A stretch of 64,000 bases of DNA from Virgibacillus dokdonensis (GTDB lineage: Bacteria > Bacillota > Bacilli > Bacillales > Amphibacillaceae). The stretch is taken from NCBI RefSeq assembly GCF_900166595.1, contig NZ_LT745763.1:2972986-3036985 (forward strand), read 5' to 3'. Numbering within the stretch: the stretch's first letter is position 1; the number at the start of each line of letters is the position of its first letter. The notes under the pieces were generated by a model that was given only the letters and a program-made list of their open reading frames with translations, did not search any database and had not been told where the DNA came from. Both the position numbers and the translations under genes were made by a program. Below are positions 48,709-59,023 of the stretch, piece by piece.

Positions 48709-49221
48709 TTACTGTTTATACCAACTTAATGCCCGCTGCTCTACATCTTTTACAAAATCATTTTTTCCGCTCATATATTTTTCCATTTGATTTGGGTAGT
48801 TTTTTGCCAAAGTCAGTTTTAGGTTTCCATATTCTATAGCTGTCGAGGGGTGATGGATTAAATAATCCCTAAATGCGATATGCCGTTTGATATGCTGGTC
48901 TCCTTGTTGAAACATATGTACATGATGCGTCCGCTTGTACTCACCTTTAATAAAGAATCTTCTTCCTTCGATACCATATTCACCTAATGCATGATACCCT
49001 AGATTTTCCATTCCTTCTATATACTCACCTACTTCCTCAATGGACTTTACTACTGGCATTATATCTATAATTGGTTTAGCAGCTAAATCCGGCACAGCCG
49101 TACTACCAATATGATGTATCGTAACTAATTCCGTTTGAAATAACTCTTTTATATATGTTGCTTCTTGTCCAAAAAGTTGCTGCCACTGACTTTGGTATGG
49201 AATAACTACTACTTCACGCAT
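48709..49221 (-). CDS. GrpB-family (UPF0157) nucleotidyltransferase-like protein
   Basis: ATG at 49221 (MREVVVIPYQSQWQQLFGQE), after AGAGGAG, gives 170 residues. GrpB signature HIGSTAVPDLAAKPIIDIMPVV is a degenerate nucleotidyltransferase motif, with GYEGIEGRRFF-like and HHVHMFQQGDQHIKRHIAFRDYL following. Some GrpB proteins are fused to dephospho-CoA kinase; this one stands alone. Function unknown. Confidence 0.9.
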   Translation of the reverse strand: MREVVVIPYQSQWQQLFGQEATYIKELFQTELVTIHHIGSTAVPDLAAKPIIDIMPVVKSIEEVGEYIEGMENLGYHALGEYGIEGRRFFIKGEYKRTHHVHMFQQGDQHIKRHIAFRDYLIHHPSTAIEYGNLKLTLAKNYPNQMEKYMSGKNDFVKDVEQRALSWYKQ

Positions 49222-49392
49222 GGATTTATCTCCTCTTCCCGTTATTATAATGAGGCTCCTGTGAATGAGAAGCCTCATTTCATATAATACAATACTCTCT
49301 TAGGAAAACTGTTGTCGTCTTCCCCTAAAAGAGTGCATTTTCGCAACCAAAAAAACTTATATTGCACGTATGCTACTGTTATTAAACGATTA

Positions 49393-51465
49393 CTAGTCTT
49401 CTTTATCAGTAAAATAAGCATCTATAATCCGTTGCCCGATTGTTTGGTTAATTTGATGTTTTCCACTAACAATCCCTGTGTGAGGTACAATAATAGCAAA
49501 AGCCATTTCAGGGTCATCATAAGGTGCATAGCCAACAAGCGTGAGATTTTCTGTATCAGCCTTCTTTTCTCCATCGGCATAATAAGCGTTTTGAGCCGTT
49601 CCTGTTTTTCCAGCGACTTTATAACCTCGATACTTGGATGTTCCGAAAAAACGAACGGAAGTTCCTTGTGATTCATTGAACACTTGCCTAAATCCTTCTT
49701 GAATACGTTCAATATTTGATTTGCTCATATCAATACGATTTAATACTTCTGTCCCCTTGCTTTCATAAACAGAACCTAATTGATCTTCTGTTGGCGACGG
49801 ATTACGAATTTCCCTTACTAAACGAGGGCGAACACGATTGCCATCATTTGCTATTGTGGATACATATTGCGCTAGCTGTAATGCGGTGTAGTTGTCATAC
49901 TGCCCAATGGCAAAGTCCATCAATAAACCTGGTTGAAATTGTTTATCGCCAATTACTCCTTTTGGATCCTCAGGATAATCGATACCGGTTCGGCTACCTA
50001 AACCAAATTGTTGAAAATAGCTACGCATTTCATCCCATGCTGCTACATCAAATGCAGCACTTTCTCCATTGGGAAATGGATAACGATGTTCCCCTCCCAT
50101 TTTTAATGCAATATAAAACATATATACGTTTGATGAGCGACGTAGTGCATCAAAATCATTTACTGAACCTAAATCACTATAAGATCCTTTCGGAGCACCA
50201 GAGGCAATCTTTATTTTCCTGTCATGAAATACTTGCCCTGGAGAAATAACGCCTGACTCATAACCTGCTAAAACGGTCGCCCCTTTTATAGAAGATCCTG
50301 GCAAATGCGCATCATGAATTGCTTTATATGGAGCGTTATTATATTCATTTTTTTCCTTATCATACAATACACCGCTGACAGCGAGTAACTCTCCTGTTTT
50401 TGGATTCATAACTACCGCCATCGCATCTGACATGTACTGATGCTGATAAGGATGCTTTTGAATGGTTTTCTGTAACTCTGTTTGTAATATTTCATCTACT
50501 TTTTTTTGTAAATCCATATCAATGGTTAATATAAGATCTTTCCCAGCTATTCCTTTTACAGCTACTTTTGAATCTATTGTGGTTCCATCTTTCGTCGTAG
50601 TGTATTGTACTTGCTCCTTTCTACCTCGTAAAACGTGTTCATAATATTCTTCAATCCCACTAATTCCAACGCGATCATTCCGACTATATCCTCTTGTTAA
50701 ATAGTATTCCAGTTTTTCTTTTTGCAGTCCCCGTTCTTGAGATGTAATCTTACCAACTAGGCTTTTAAAAGTTTCTTCATATGGGTATTTACGTTCCCAA
50801 TCTGCAATCGCATTGACGCCAGGTAAATCACTTAAATTTTCAGACACTTTGGCGTACTCTTCGGCAGTTACACCTTCATTCTTAACAATTTGTGGCGTTA
50901 ATGCGTATGCTTTATCTAATTCCTTTTTAATGGCAATAATTAACCTATCTTGCTCTGACAAGTCATTCATCTCGTGCTTCTTTATTCGTTCTAGGGCAAG
51001 ATCATATTCTTCTGTATCATCTAATTTCTTTCTTTCTTCATCCGTAAGTCTTTCTATTACATCCTCTTTATGATTCAAGTAATAATACTCTCTTTTCAGT
51101 CTTTCATTAATGTCTGCAACATCTTTTACTTCAACTGAAATGAGCTTAGCTAACTTTTCAGCTACCTCTAATCTCTCTTTCGCCTGTGTTCTTTTAGCTG
51201 GAGTATAAGTAATGGCATATCGCGGTTCGTTTCCAACAACTAGTTGATGATTTCTATCATATATTTGTCCACGCGGCACTGGCACTTTCGTTGTATCGTT
51301 TACCGTGCGATCGATCTCTTTCTGAAATTCTTGGCCCTTCAGAATTTGCACAATACCAAGCTGAAGAATTAAAGCTGCAAACATAATAAACATAATAAAA
51401 AATAACAAATTCAATCGAAATGGCAGCTTATCCTTCCGTTCTTTTTTCTTTATTCCCTTACTCAT
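49393..51465 (-). CDS. Class B penicillin-binding protein (PBP2/PbpA-PbpH type)
   Basis: This 690-residue transpeptidase cross-links peptidoglycan outside the membrane. A cytoplasmic basic start and one membrane anchor (residues 17-40) lead into the dimerisation domain with VPVPRGQIYDRN, and then the transpeptidase domain. Active-site motifs are SSIK (nucleophile Ser391, Lys394), SSN (444-446) and KTG (620-622). It resembles PBP2A and PbpH of Bacillus subtilis, which act in rod-shape elongation; the two cannot be told apart here. ATG at 51465 follows AAGGGGGAAA. A single gene. Confidence 0.93.
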   Translation of the reverse strand: MSKGIKKKERKDKLPFRLNLLFFIMFIMFAALILQLGIVQILKGQEFQKEIDRTVNDTTKVPVPRGQIYDRNHQLVVGNEPRYAITYTPAKRTQAKERLEVAEKLAKLISVEVKDVADINERLKREYYYLNHKEDVIERLTDEERKKLDDTEEYDLALERIKKHEMNDLSEQDRLIIAIKKELDKAYALTPQIVKNEGVTAEEYAKVSENLSDLPGVNAIADWERKYPYEETFKSLVGKITSQERGLQKEKLEYYLTRGYSRNDRVGISGIEEYYEHVLRGRKEQVQYTTTKDGTTIDSKVAVKGIAGKDLILTIDMDLQKKVDEILQTELQKTIQKHPYQHQYMSDAMAVVMNPKTGELLAVSGVLYDKEKNEYNNAPYKAIHDAHLPGSSIKGATVLAGYESGVISPGQVFHDRKIKIASGAPKGSYSDLGSVNDFDALRRSSNVYMFYIALKMGGEHRYPFPNGESAAFDVAAWDEMRSYFQQFGLGSRTGIDYPEDPKGVIGDKQFQPGLLMDFAIGQYDNYTALQLAQYVSTIANDGNRVRPRLVREIRNPSPTEDQLGSVYESKGTEVLNRIDMSKSNIERIQEGFRQVFNESQGTSVRFFGTSKYRGYKVAGKTGTAQNAYYADGEKKADTENLTLVGYAPYDDPEMAFAIIVPHTGIVSGKHQINQTIGQRIIDAYFTDKED

Positions 51466-51581
51466 TGCTTTCCCCCTTAATTGAAATACTTATCCCCTTT
51501 CAATTATTTTAAAATTTCCACTTATACGCCTTTTGAATTGATCATATCACGTTACACATACACCATCAACCAATAATTTCC

Positions 51582-51616
51582 TTTTAGAGACATGTGTTAA
51601 TTACACGTCTCTAAAA
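51582..51616. repeat. Inverted repeat upstream of the PBP gene
   Basis: TTTTAGAGAC (51582-51591) pairs perfectly with GTCTCTAAAA (51607-51616). It lies about 115 bases upstream of the PBP start, in the 780-base gap 51466-52247. The rest of the gap is AT-rich with no gene that I can support; it should hold the cydA promoter. Confidence 0.5.
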
Positions 51617-52247
51617 TAGTGACTGTTCTTTCATCACTTACACCTTTACTGAGTAACCCAAAAGTAACACTTTTTGCTAATACATAATACAATCATTAAC
51701 AATTTTGTCGAAAGTACGTTACAAAAAATTCAATATTTCCGTCGTTACAAACAGGGATTTAATTGTATAGTATTAACAGGAGGTCCAAATGTCATAGTAG
51801 AATTGGGCTAATTCTGTTTATAAAGTTCCATTTTTGCTTTCATAGTAGGATGCAATCATGCAGGCGAGAGATTAATGTCCACATATCCTTATATTAGAGA
51901 TATTCTCATTAACTATATTTTGCTCGCATGTTATTTTTGGAAATTATTTTTTTCGCTTGCAACCGAACATAGGTCTTATCGATCACATACATGTATCATG
52001 CAAAACTTTCCATACATCTGAAATGATTATAAAATCTATATCTTCATAAACAGAATGCTTTTCATTCATATTGTTCAATAGCGAACATTGTGAGACATAC
52101 GGAACGTAATAAATTATTTCTTTTTCACATTTGGCTCACTCCATGAGGGGATGTTCAAACAAGATATACATTCCACTAACTATTCGAATGATGAGATTTA
52201 CTGAAAAAAGCTTAACCCCACAAAAAATGGGAGGAAGGAGAACCTTT

Positions 52248-53651
52248 ATGGACGTTATTATGTTATCGCGAATTCAATTCGCATCTACAACTATTTTCCA
52301 CTTTATTTTCGTGCCTTTATCCATTGGTTTAGTATTTTTAGTTGCACTTATGGAAACATTGTACGTTGTAAAAGGGCAAGAAAAGTACAAAAAAATGGCA
52401 AAGTTTTGGGGACACTTATTTCTTATTAACTTTGCTGTCGGAGTCGTTACCGGTATTTTACAGGAGTTCCAATTCGGGATGAACTGGTCTAACTATTCTC
52501 GCTTTGTCGGTGACGTATTCGGTGCACCACTCGCAGTTGAAGCACTATTAGCTTTCTTTATGGAATCTACTTTTTTAGGTTTATGGATTTTCGGTTGGAA
52601 AAGACTTTCTAAAAAAGTACATCTCCTATGTATTTGGCTCGTGTCCATTGGAACAATTATTTCTGCGTTTTGGATATTAGTCGCTAACTCATTTATGCAA
52701 TATCCAGTCGGTTATGAAATTAACAATGGTCGCGCCGAAATGAATGACTTCCTAGCATTAATTACGAGCGGTCAAGTATGGGTGGAGTTCCCACATACTG
52801 TGTTTGGATCATTAGCCACAGGAGCATTTCTAATTACTGGTGTAAGTGCTTGGAAATTGCTTAAAAAACAAGATACGTATTTCTTTAAAAAATCATTTCA
52901 TATCGCTTTAGTCGTTGCAATTATTTCTGGTTTAGGTATTGCCTTTACTGGTCATGCTCAATCACAATTCTTAGTAGAAACACAACCAATGAAAATGGCA
53001 GCAGCAGAAGGTTTATGGGAAGACAGTGCTGATCCAGCTCCATGGACAGTCTTTGCTAACATTGATACAGAAAATCAAGAAAACTCATTTGAAGTCAATA
53101 TCCCATATATATTAAGTTATCTTTCCTACAGCGAATTTAGCGGAAGCGTGGAAGGAATGAAATCCATCCAAGCCAAATATGAAGAGTTGTATGGAGAAGG
53201 AGACTATATCCCTCCAGTTAAAACAACATTCTGGAGCTTCCGTATTATGACGTTCACAGGCGGATTAATGATCGTATTAGGACTTTATGGTGCTTACTTA
53301 ATAAAACGTAAAAAGCTAGAACAAAGCAGGAAATATTTAAAAACGATGCTTTGGGCAATTGCTTTACCGTTCATTGGAGGTACAGCCGGCTGGATTATGA
53401 CAGAAATTGGCAGACAGCCTTGGGTCGTATTTGGAGAAATGCAAACACAAGACGCAGTTTCACCGAACGTAACCGCTGGGCAAGTCCTATTCTCACTCAT
53501 CTCATTTAGTGCAATCTATTTGATCCTTGCACTTGTGATGGCTTACTTGTTCGTTCGAGTAATCAAAAAAGGCCCTGTTGAAGAAGAAAAAGATGTCAAA
53601 CTAACAACAGATCCTTTTGGAGAGGAAGGGTATGGTTCCTATGCTAAGTGA
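52248..53651 (+). CDS. cydA: Cytochrome bd ubiquinol/menaquinol oxidase subunit I
   Basis: CydA carries the haems and quinol site of the high-affinity terminal oxidase. ATG at 52248 (MDVIMLSRIQFASTT) is chosen after GGAGGAAGGAG; 39 upstream codons are leader. The protein has 467 residues and nine membrane segments. Haem ligands are expected at the His of TTIFHFIFVP, the His of FPHTVFGS, and a Met in the later region; the GRQPW motif is present in EIGRQPWVVFGEMQT. The quinol loop is the short type of Gram-positives. First gene of cydA-B-D-C. Confidence 0.97.
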   Translation: MDVIMLSRIQFASTTIFHFIFVPLSIGLVFLVALMETLYVVKGQEKYKKMAKFWGHLFLINFAVGVVTGILQEFQFGMNWSNYSRFVGDVFGAPLAVEALLAFFMESTFLGLWIFGWKRLSKKVHLLCIWLVSIGTIISAFWILVANSFMQYPVGYEINNGRAEMNDFLALITSGQVWVEFPHTVFGSLATGAFLITGVSAWKLLKKQDTYFFKKSFHIALVVAIISGLGIAFTGHAQSQFLVETQPMKMAAAEGLWEDSADPAPWTVFANIDTENQENSFEVNIPYILSYLSYSEFSGSVEGMKSIQAKYEELYGEGDYIPPVKTTFWSFRIMTFTGGLMIVLGLYGAYLIKRKKLEQSRKYLKTMLWAIALPFIGGTAGWIMTEIGRQPWVVFGEMQTQDAVSPNVTAGQVLFSLISFSAIYLILALVMAYLFVRVIKKGPVEEEKDVKLTTDPFGEEGYGSYAK

Positions 53652-54651
53652 GGTATGGTTTATTTTAATTGCTGTATTGTTTGTCGGATTCTTGTTTTTG
53701 GAAGGCTTTGACTTTGGTGTTGGCATGGCGATGCGTTTTGTTGCTAAAACGCCAGTTGAACGTCGGGTATTAATTAATACAATTGGCCCTGTTTGGGACG
53801 GAAATGAAGTTTGGCTAATTACAGCAGGTGGGGCGATGTTTGCTGCGTTCCCAAATTGGTATGCCACTTTGTTCAGTGGCTTATACATGCCACTAGTAAT
53901 CATGCTTCTTTTGCTCATAGGGCGCGGAGTAGCATTTGAGTTTAGAAGTAAACTAGATAATCCTAAATGGCGGGACACTTGGGATTGGACAATCTTTATT
54001 AGTAGCCTATTGAACCCATTATTATGGGGAGTTGTGTTCGCCGCATTGATGGCAGGCTTACCAATTGATAGTGAGATGAATATTTACGCTTCTGTCTTTG
54101 ATTACATCACACCGTATACGTTAATTGGTGGAATTGCAATTACATTGCTCTGCTTTTTACACGGGCTATTCTTTATCACGTTGAAAACTACAGGTGACCT
54201 ACAAAGTAGAGCTCGTGAAACTGCCAAAAAAATTGTTTACGTTGTTGGTATAGCTTTAGTTACCTTTGTGGTTGCATCTTATTTCTACACAGATATTTTC
54301 GAGGTGAGAGGTGCCATATTAATTCCCATTTTCGCGCTTATTGTATTGGCAGTTGTCTTAGCTGGAAATTTTGCTAAGAAAAGTCGTGATGGTTGGGCAT
54401 TTACGATGACCGGATTAACTATCGCGCTCACAGTAACGTCTGTATTCGTCGGTTTATTCCCACGTGTAATGGTAAGTAGCTTAAATCATGCTTTTGACTT
54501 AACGATTCACAATGCAGCTTCAGGAGACTATTCGTTAAAAGTCATGACCATTGTAGCCGTCACTTTATTACCTTTTGTACTTGGTTATCAAATCTGGAGT
54601 TATTATGTATTCCGTAAACGTATTAAAGAAGAGGAGCATTTAGAATACTAA
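53641..54651 (+). CDS. cydB: Cytochrome bd oxidase subunit II
   Basis: The start is taken as ATG at 53641 (MLSEVWFILIAVLFVG), ten bases after GGAAGGG and overlapping the cydA end by 11 bases; an ATG at 53632 is possible. The protein has 336 residues and eight membrane segments. Family marks are GFLFLEGFDFGVGM, GPVWDGNEVWLITAGGAMFAAFP and YTLIGGIAITLLCFLHG. It pairs with CydA. The next gene begins at the last base of its stop codon. Confidence 0.96.
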   Translation: MLSEVWFILIAVLFVGFLFLEGFDFGVGMAMRFVAKTPVERRVLINTIGPVWDGNEVWLITAGGAMFAAFPNWYATLFSGLYMPLVIMLLLLIGRGVAFEFRSKLDNPKWRDTWDWTIFISSLLNPLLWGVVFAALMAGLPIDSEMNIYASVFDYITPYTLIGGIAITLLCFLHGLFFITLKTTGDLQSRARETAKKIVYVVGIALVTFVVASYFYTDIFEVRGAILIPIFALIVLAVVLAGNFAKKSRDGWAFTMTGLTIALTVTSVFVGLFPRVMVSSLNHAFDLTIHNAASGDYSLKVMTIVAVTLLPFVLGYQIWSYYVFRKRIKEEEHLEY

Positions 54652-56387
54652 TGAAGAAAATGATGCGTAATCATTTACTAACGTACAAAGGGGTAAGACC
54701 GACACTTGCCATTGTTATTTCCATTACAATCGTGGAAGCAATAGCCATCATTCTGCAAGCAAAATGGTTAGCAGAATGGTTATTTCGCTTATTTAACGGC
54801 GAATTATTTCAAGAAACATGGAAGCTAGGCGTTTTTTTCCTTATTGCCTTTGTTACAAGGTATCTTATGGGTACATTAAAGAAAAAAATAACCTTCCAGT
54901 TTGCTGAAAAAACAAGAGTGGAAAAAAGAAAACAATTATTGGCCAAGCTTTTTGCGCTTGGCCCTAGCTACACGAATAAACACGGTACAGCCAAGTTAGT
55001 TAATTTAGCCATGGAAGGCGCAAACCAACAACGTACTTATTTAGAATTAATTATTCCCAAGATGATTGCTGCATGTATTATTCCACCAATGGTACTCATT
55101 TACGTTTTCTTTCAAGATAAACTGTCAAGTATCATTTTACTCTTAACCGTTCCTATCATTATTGCATTTATGATTTTATTGGGATTAGCTGCGAATAAGA
55201 AAATGGAGCGTCAATGGCATTCCTATCATTTATTATCCAATCATTTTATTGATTCTTTACGGGGGTTAGAAACATTAAAGTTTTTAGGTAAAAGTAAATC
55301 ACATGGAAATACAATTGAAAAAGTGAGTGACGAATACCGAAAATCCACTATATCAACATTACGAATTGCTTTTCTTTCATCTTTTGCACTTGACTTTTTT
55401 ACGATGTTATCGGTTGCCTCTGTTGCTGTAGGACTAGGATTACGTCTCATTGAAGGAAACCTATTATTAGATATTGCTTTAGTCGTATTAATTTTAGCTC
55501 CAGAGTTTTTTCTTCCTATAAAAGAAGTTGGAGCAGACTACCATGCAACATTAAATGGACAAGAAGCAGCCAAAGCAATTGATCGGATTTTAGCAGAGCC
55601 TGTTCCTGAGAATAATTCCGTTATTACCAACTCCATTGCATGGACAGAAAGCAGCATTTTAAAGCTTTCTTCTGTTAGTCACTCCCATGACGATAACGGC
55701 TTACAAGCTCTATCTACCATTTCCATGCAAGTAAAAGGTTTTGAAAATATTGGTATTGTTGGTGCAAGCGGTGCAGGAAAGTCGACTTTAATAGATATAT
55801 TAGGTGGATTTTTAACACCTGATCAAGGGAGTTTTCGCGTCAATCAGCAAATTTTAGATAGCTTAAATACAGAAGCTTGGCAGCGTCAAATCACATACAT
55901 TCCACAACGCCCATATATTTTTAGTCAGTCGGTTGCAGATAATATTCGATTTTATGAACCAAATGCATCGGATGAAGATGTGTGGCAAGCTGTTCAAGAT
56001 GCAGAATTGGATAAATTAATCCATACCTTTCCAAATGGTATAGAACAAGAAATTGGTACTGGCGCACGTGCAATTAGCGGCGGTCAAGAACAACGTGTCG
56101 CTTTGGCTCGAGCTTTTCTTGGTAATCGTCCTATCCTGTTATTAGATGAGCCGACTGCCCATTTGGATATTGAAACGGAATACGAATTGAAACAAACGAT
56201 GACAACATTGTTTAAAGATAAATTAGTCTTTTTTGCAACGCATCGGCTGCATTGGATGGAGCAAATGGATAAAATTATTGTGTTAAAAGATGGTGTCATC
56301 GTAGAAGTGGGGGCACCACATGAATTATTGCTTCGTCGCGGAGAATACTATGACCTCGTGCTATCACAATTGGAGGGAGTACAATGA
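54651..56387 (+). CDS. cydD: ABC transporter subunit CydD
   Basis: This 578-residue half-transporter has a six-segment membrane domain (about 20-310) ending in APEFFLPIKEVGADYHATLNGQEAA, which is diagnostic for CydD, and an ATPase domain with Walker A GASGAGKST, signature ISGGQEQR and Walker B ILLLDEPTAHLD. CydDC exports glutathione or cysteine in Escherichia coli and is needed to assemble cytochrome bd; in Bacilli the thiol may differ. Its start overlaps the cydB stop (TAATG). In Bacillus subtilis naming this gene is called cydC. Confidence 0.95.
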   Translation: MKKMMRNHLLTYKGVRPTLAIVISITIVEAIAIILQAKWLAEWLFRLFNGELFQETWKLGVFFLIAFVTRYLMGTLKKKITFQFAEKTRVEKRKQLLAKLFALGPSYTNKHGTAKLVNLAMEGANQQRTYLELIIPKMIAACIIPPMVLIYVFFQDKLSSIILLLTVPIIIAFMILLGLAANKKMERQWHSYHLLSNHFIDSLRGLETLKFLGKSKSHGNTIEKVSDEYRKSTISTLRIAFLSSFALDFFTMLSVASVAVGLGLRLIEGNLLLDIALVVLILAPEFFLPIKEVGADYHATLNGQEAAKAIDRILAEPVPENNSVITNSIAWTESSILKLSSVSHSHDDNGLQALSTISMQVKGFENIGIVGASGAGKSTLIDILGGFLTPDQGSFRVNQQILDSLNTEAWQRQITYIPQRPYIFSQSVADNIRFYEPNASDEDVWQAVQDAELDKLIHTFPNGIEQEIGTGARAISGGQEQRVALARAFLGNRPILLLDEPTAHLDIETEYELKQTMTTLFKDKLVFFATHRLHWMEQMDKIIVLKDGVIVEVGAPHELLLRRGEYYDLVLSQLEGVQ

Positions 56388-58135
56388 AAGCATGGATTAT
56401 TCCATATGTAAAAATGCATTACAAAGGGCTAGCAGCCAGCATTATTATCGGTTTATTAGCTTTAGCCTGTGGTGCAGCGCTTATGTTTACATCTGGGTAC
56501 TTAATTTCCAAATCCGCCTTAAGACCTGAAAATATTTTAATGGTCTATATTCCCGTTGTTTCAGTGCGAGCCTTTGGTATTTTTCGAGCGGTATTTCACT
56601 ATCTTTCTCGATTAGCGAGCCATGATACGATTCTGCGCGTACTAGCAAATATGCGTAGCAGATTGTATCAGACTTTAGAGCCACAAGCAGCTTTTATTCG
56701 TTCTCGTTTCCAGACTGGTAGGATACTAGGCGTATTATCAGATGATATCGACCATTTGCAAGATTTATTTATTCGTACGATTTTACCGAGTATCACTGCA
56801 CTTGGTATGTACGGCATCGCTATTGCTTGTCTAGGCTGGTTTGATATGGTATTTGCTTCACTTATGGCAATATATCTCTTTTGTATCGTTGTGTTCATTC
56901 CGTTGTTTTCTTTGTGGTCTAGTCGAAAACGTACAGCATTAATAAAACAGGGGCGCTATGATCAATATCATATATTAACAGATGGATTACTTGGCATTAA
57001 AGATTGGATGATTGCTGGAAAACCAGATGAATTTACGAAGCATGATGCAAAAAAAGATCAAGCTGTTGCCATTGTTGAGCGACGCGTTAAAAGTGAGCAA
57101 CGAATTCGCGACTTATTCCTTCAGCTCATCATTGGTGCGATGGTGATTTCCATGGTGTACTGGTCAAGTTCGATGGTAGCTGAAGGAAACATGCACGTGA
57201 CATTAATTGCTGCTTTCGTTTTAGTTACATTGGCTATTGCAGAAGCTTTTTTGCCCGTATCCGAAGCCTTAGAACAAATTCCAGAATACACAGAATCGCT
57301 TTCAAGATTAGAAACGCTCGAAGAAACAGATCAAGAAAAGGTTGCTACTAAGTCACACATATCTTTACCAGAAGCATCTGATTCTGTAGATATTCAGCTT
57401 GATCATGTTGCCTTTCAATATCCGGGTTTTGCCAAACAAATTTTAAAAGATGTTTCCATTTCGGTACCTCAAGGAAAGAAATTAGCTTTGTTGGGAAAAA
57501 GTGGTGCTGGAAAATCAAGTATCATCCAACTAATTTGTGGTTCTTATGCACCGACAAAAGGAAATGTTACACTTAACGGCATCGATGCAACAGCTTACGG
57601 CGATTCTCTATTTGAAATCGTATCGATTTTAAATCAACGACCTCATTTATTTAACACGACGATCGCCAATAACCTACGACTCGGCAACCAAAAAGCAACA
57701 GACCAAGAAATTGTAGAAGCTGCTAAAAAGGTACAGCTCCATGATTATATTATGAGCCTGCCAAAAGGTTATAACACGATGATGGAAGAATCAGGACAAA
57801 TCTTTAGTGGCGGTCAACAACAACGAGTAGCATTAGCAAGAATATTATTAAAAGGCTCTCCTGTCGTTATTCTCGATGAGCCGACAGTCGGCTTAGATTC
57901 AAAAACAGAAGCTGACTTGTTAAAAACCATTTTTTTAACGCTTGATGATAAAACCGTTATTTGGATTACACATCATTTAGCTGGTATGCAGCGTATGGAT
58001 GAAGTTGTCTTTTTAGAAAACGGCTATATTGAAATGCAAGGTTCGCACCAAGAACTACTAAGCACTTCACAGCGATATCAAGATTTATACTATTTAGACG
58101 TCCCACCATCAATTCGTAAAATGGTGCAAGTTTAG
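56384..58135 (+). CDS. cydC: ABC transporter subunit CydC
   Basis: This 583-residue half-transporter pairs with CydD. The membrane domain has FTSGYLISKSALRPENIL and VRAFGIFRAVFHYLSRLASHD, which mark CydC. The ATPase carries GKSGAGKSS (Walker A), FSGGQQQR (signature) and VVILDEPTVGLD (Walker B). It overlaps cydD by four bases (ATGA), and a strong terminator follows. In Bacillus subtilis naming it is cydD. Confidence 0.95.
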   Translation: MKAWIIPYVKMHYKGLAASIIIGLLALACGAALMFTSGYLISKSALRPENILMVYIPVVSVRAFGIFRAVFHYLSRLASHDTILRVLANMRSRLYQTLEPQAAFIRSRFQTGRILGVLSDDIDHLQDLFIRTILPSITALGMYGIAIACLGWFDMVFASLMAIYLFCIVVFIPLFSLWSSRKRTALIKQGRYDQYHILTDGLLGIKDWMIAGKPDEFTKHDAKKDQAVAIVERRVKSEQRIRDLFLQLIIGAMVISMVYWSSSMVAEGNMHVTLIAAFVLVTLAIAEAFLPVSEALEQIPEYTESLSRLETLEETDQEKVATKSHISLPEASDSVDIQLDHVAFQYPGFAKQILKDVSISVPQGKKLALLGKSGAGKSSIIQLICGSYAPTKGNVTLNGIDATAYGDSLFEIVSILNQRPHLFNTTIANNLRLGNQKATDQEIVEAAKKVQLHDYIMSLPKGYNTMMEESGQIFSGGQQQRVALARILLKGSPVVILDEPTVGLDSKTEADLLKTIFLTLDDKTVIWITHHLAGMQRMDEVVFLENGYIEMQGSHQELLSTSQRYQDLYYLDVPPSIRKMVQV

Positions 58136-58142
58136 TTTAGAA

Positions 58143-58178
58143 GGTTTCAGTTATAAATAATAACTGAAGCCTTTTTTT
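58143..58178 (+). terminator. cyd operon terminator
   Basis: GGTTTCAGTTAT (58143-58154) pairs perfectly with ATAACTGAAGCC (58160-58171), followed by seven T. It lies 7 bases past the cydC stop. Confidence 0.95.
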
Positions 58179-58186
58179 AGTTTAAA

Positions 58187-58230
58187 AAACGATAGCTTTT
58201 GCATAGATACTTAGCAATAGCTATCGTTTT
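58187..58230. repeat. Palindrome related to the dispersed repeats
   Basis: AAAACGATAGCT (58187-58198) pairs perfectly with AGCTATCGTTTT (58219-58230). Its bases match the GCTATCGTTTT part of the family near 46.5 and 27.4 kb. It lies just past the cyd terminator. Confidence 0.4.
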
Positions 58231-58333
58231 GGCTTAATTTTGCATGAAATAACTCACCTACAAGTGCTGTTCATATTAGATGGCGGCTGTCCCAATACGA
58301 GCCATAAAGGTTTCTAATACAAGTAACTGCTTT

Positions 58334-59023
58334 TTATTTCAAAGTCGATAGCACTTTCTCCACTGCTTGCGCTGAAATCGCGTTTGCAAATGATTGTCTT
58401 TCACGAACTGCTTTACCAAAATGATATTGCTCTGCTTTTGTTGTCTGTTTGACTTCAGCAATATTATCCGGAGTGAGGCCTGCACCAGGCATAATGATAG
58501 GTCCTCCTGTTTCATAAGAATACTGAACTAAATGAGCGAGCTGTTCTTTTCCTGCTTCACAGCTTTGCTTTCCACCAGATGTTAGAATACGTTTTACATG
58601 ATCTTTATACTTTACTAACGTTTTGTATGCTGCATACATATCCTTCACTTCATCAAAAGCACGATGAAACGTAATATCTACTCCCGGAAAGCGTTCAATG
58701 AGATCATGAAGCATTTGTTCGTTAATTGTAAGATCCTCATTTAGTGCGCCAAATACAATCTGATTACATTGCAAGCTCTCCAGTGCCTTTATATCTTCAC
58801 AAATAACTGCAAATTCCTCTTCTTGATAATAGAAATCATGGCTATGTGGCCGTATCATGACTTGAACAGGTATGTGCACACTTCGTAAGACTGTTTTTAT
58901 CATTCCAAAGCTTGGTGTCAAACCACCCTCCTGTATAGCTGAAACAAGCTCTAATCGATCTGCTCCTAGCTTTTCAGCTTGCAATGCATCGTGTTTATTC
59001 TGTACAATCAATTCCAATTGCAT
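58334..59023 (-). CDS. cutC: CutC-family protein
   Basis: This 229-residue TIM-barrel protein has the CutC marks LGADRLELVSAIQEGGLTPSFGMI at the start, PVQVMIRPHSHDFYY, ITFHRAFDEVKD, ILTSGGKQSCEAG and IMPGAGLTPDNI. CutC was named for copper homeostasis, but the role outside a few species is unproven. Its ATG at 59023 overlaps the end of the aminopeptidase gene by 29 bases, with only a weak GGGG upstream, so it probably depended on translation through that gene before it was interrupted. Confidence 0.93.
   Translation of the reverse strand: MQLELIVQNKHDALQAEKLGADRLELVSAIQEGGLTPSFGMIKTVLRSVHIPVQVMIRPHSHDFYYQEEEFAVICEDIKALESLQCNQIVFGALNEDLTINEQMLHDLIERFPGVDITFHRAFDEVKDMYAAYKTLVKYKDHVKRILTSGGKQSCEAGKEQLAHLVQYSYETGGPIIMPGAGLTPDNIAEVKQTTKAEQYHFGKAVRERQSFANAISAQAVEKVLSTLK

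Noticed and set aside
52080..52130. Rex operator upstream of cydA
   Set aside because: Only a half-site TTGTGA near 52087 is seen, with no matching TCACAA at the right distance.
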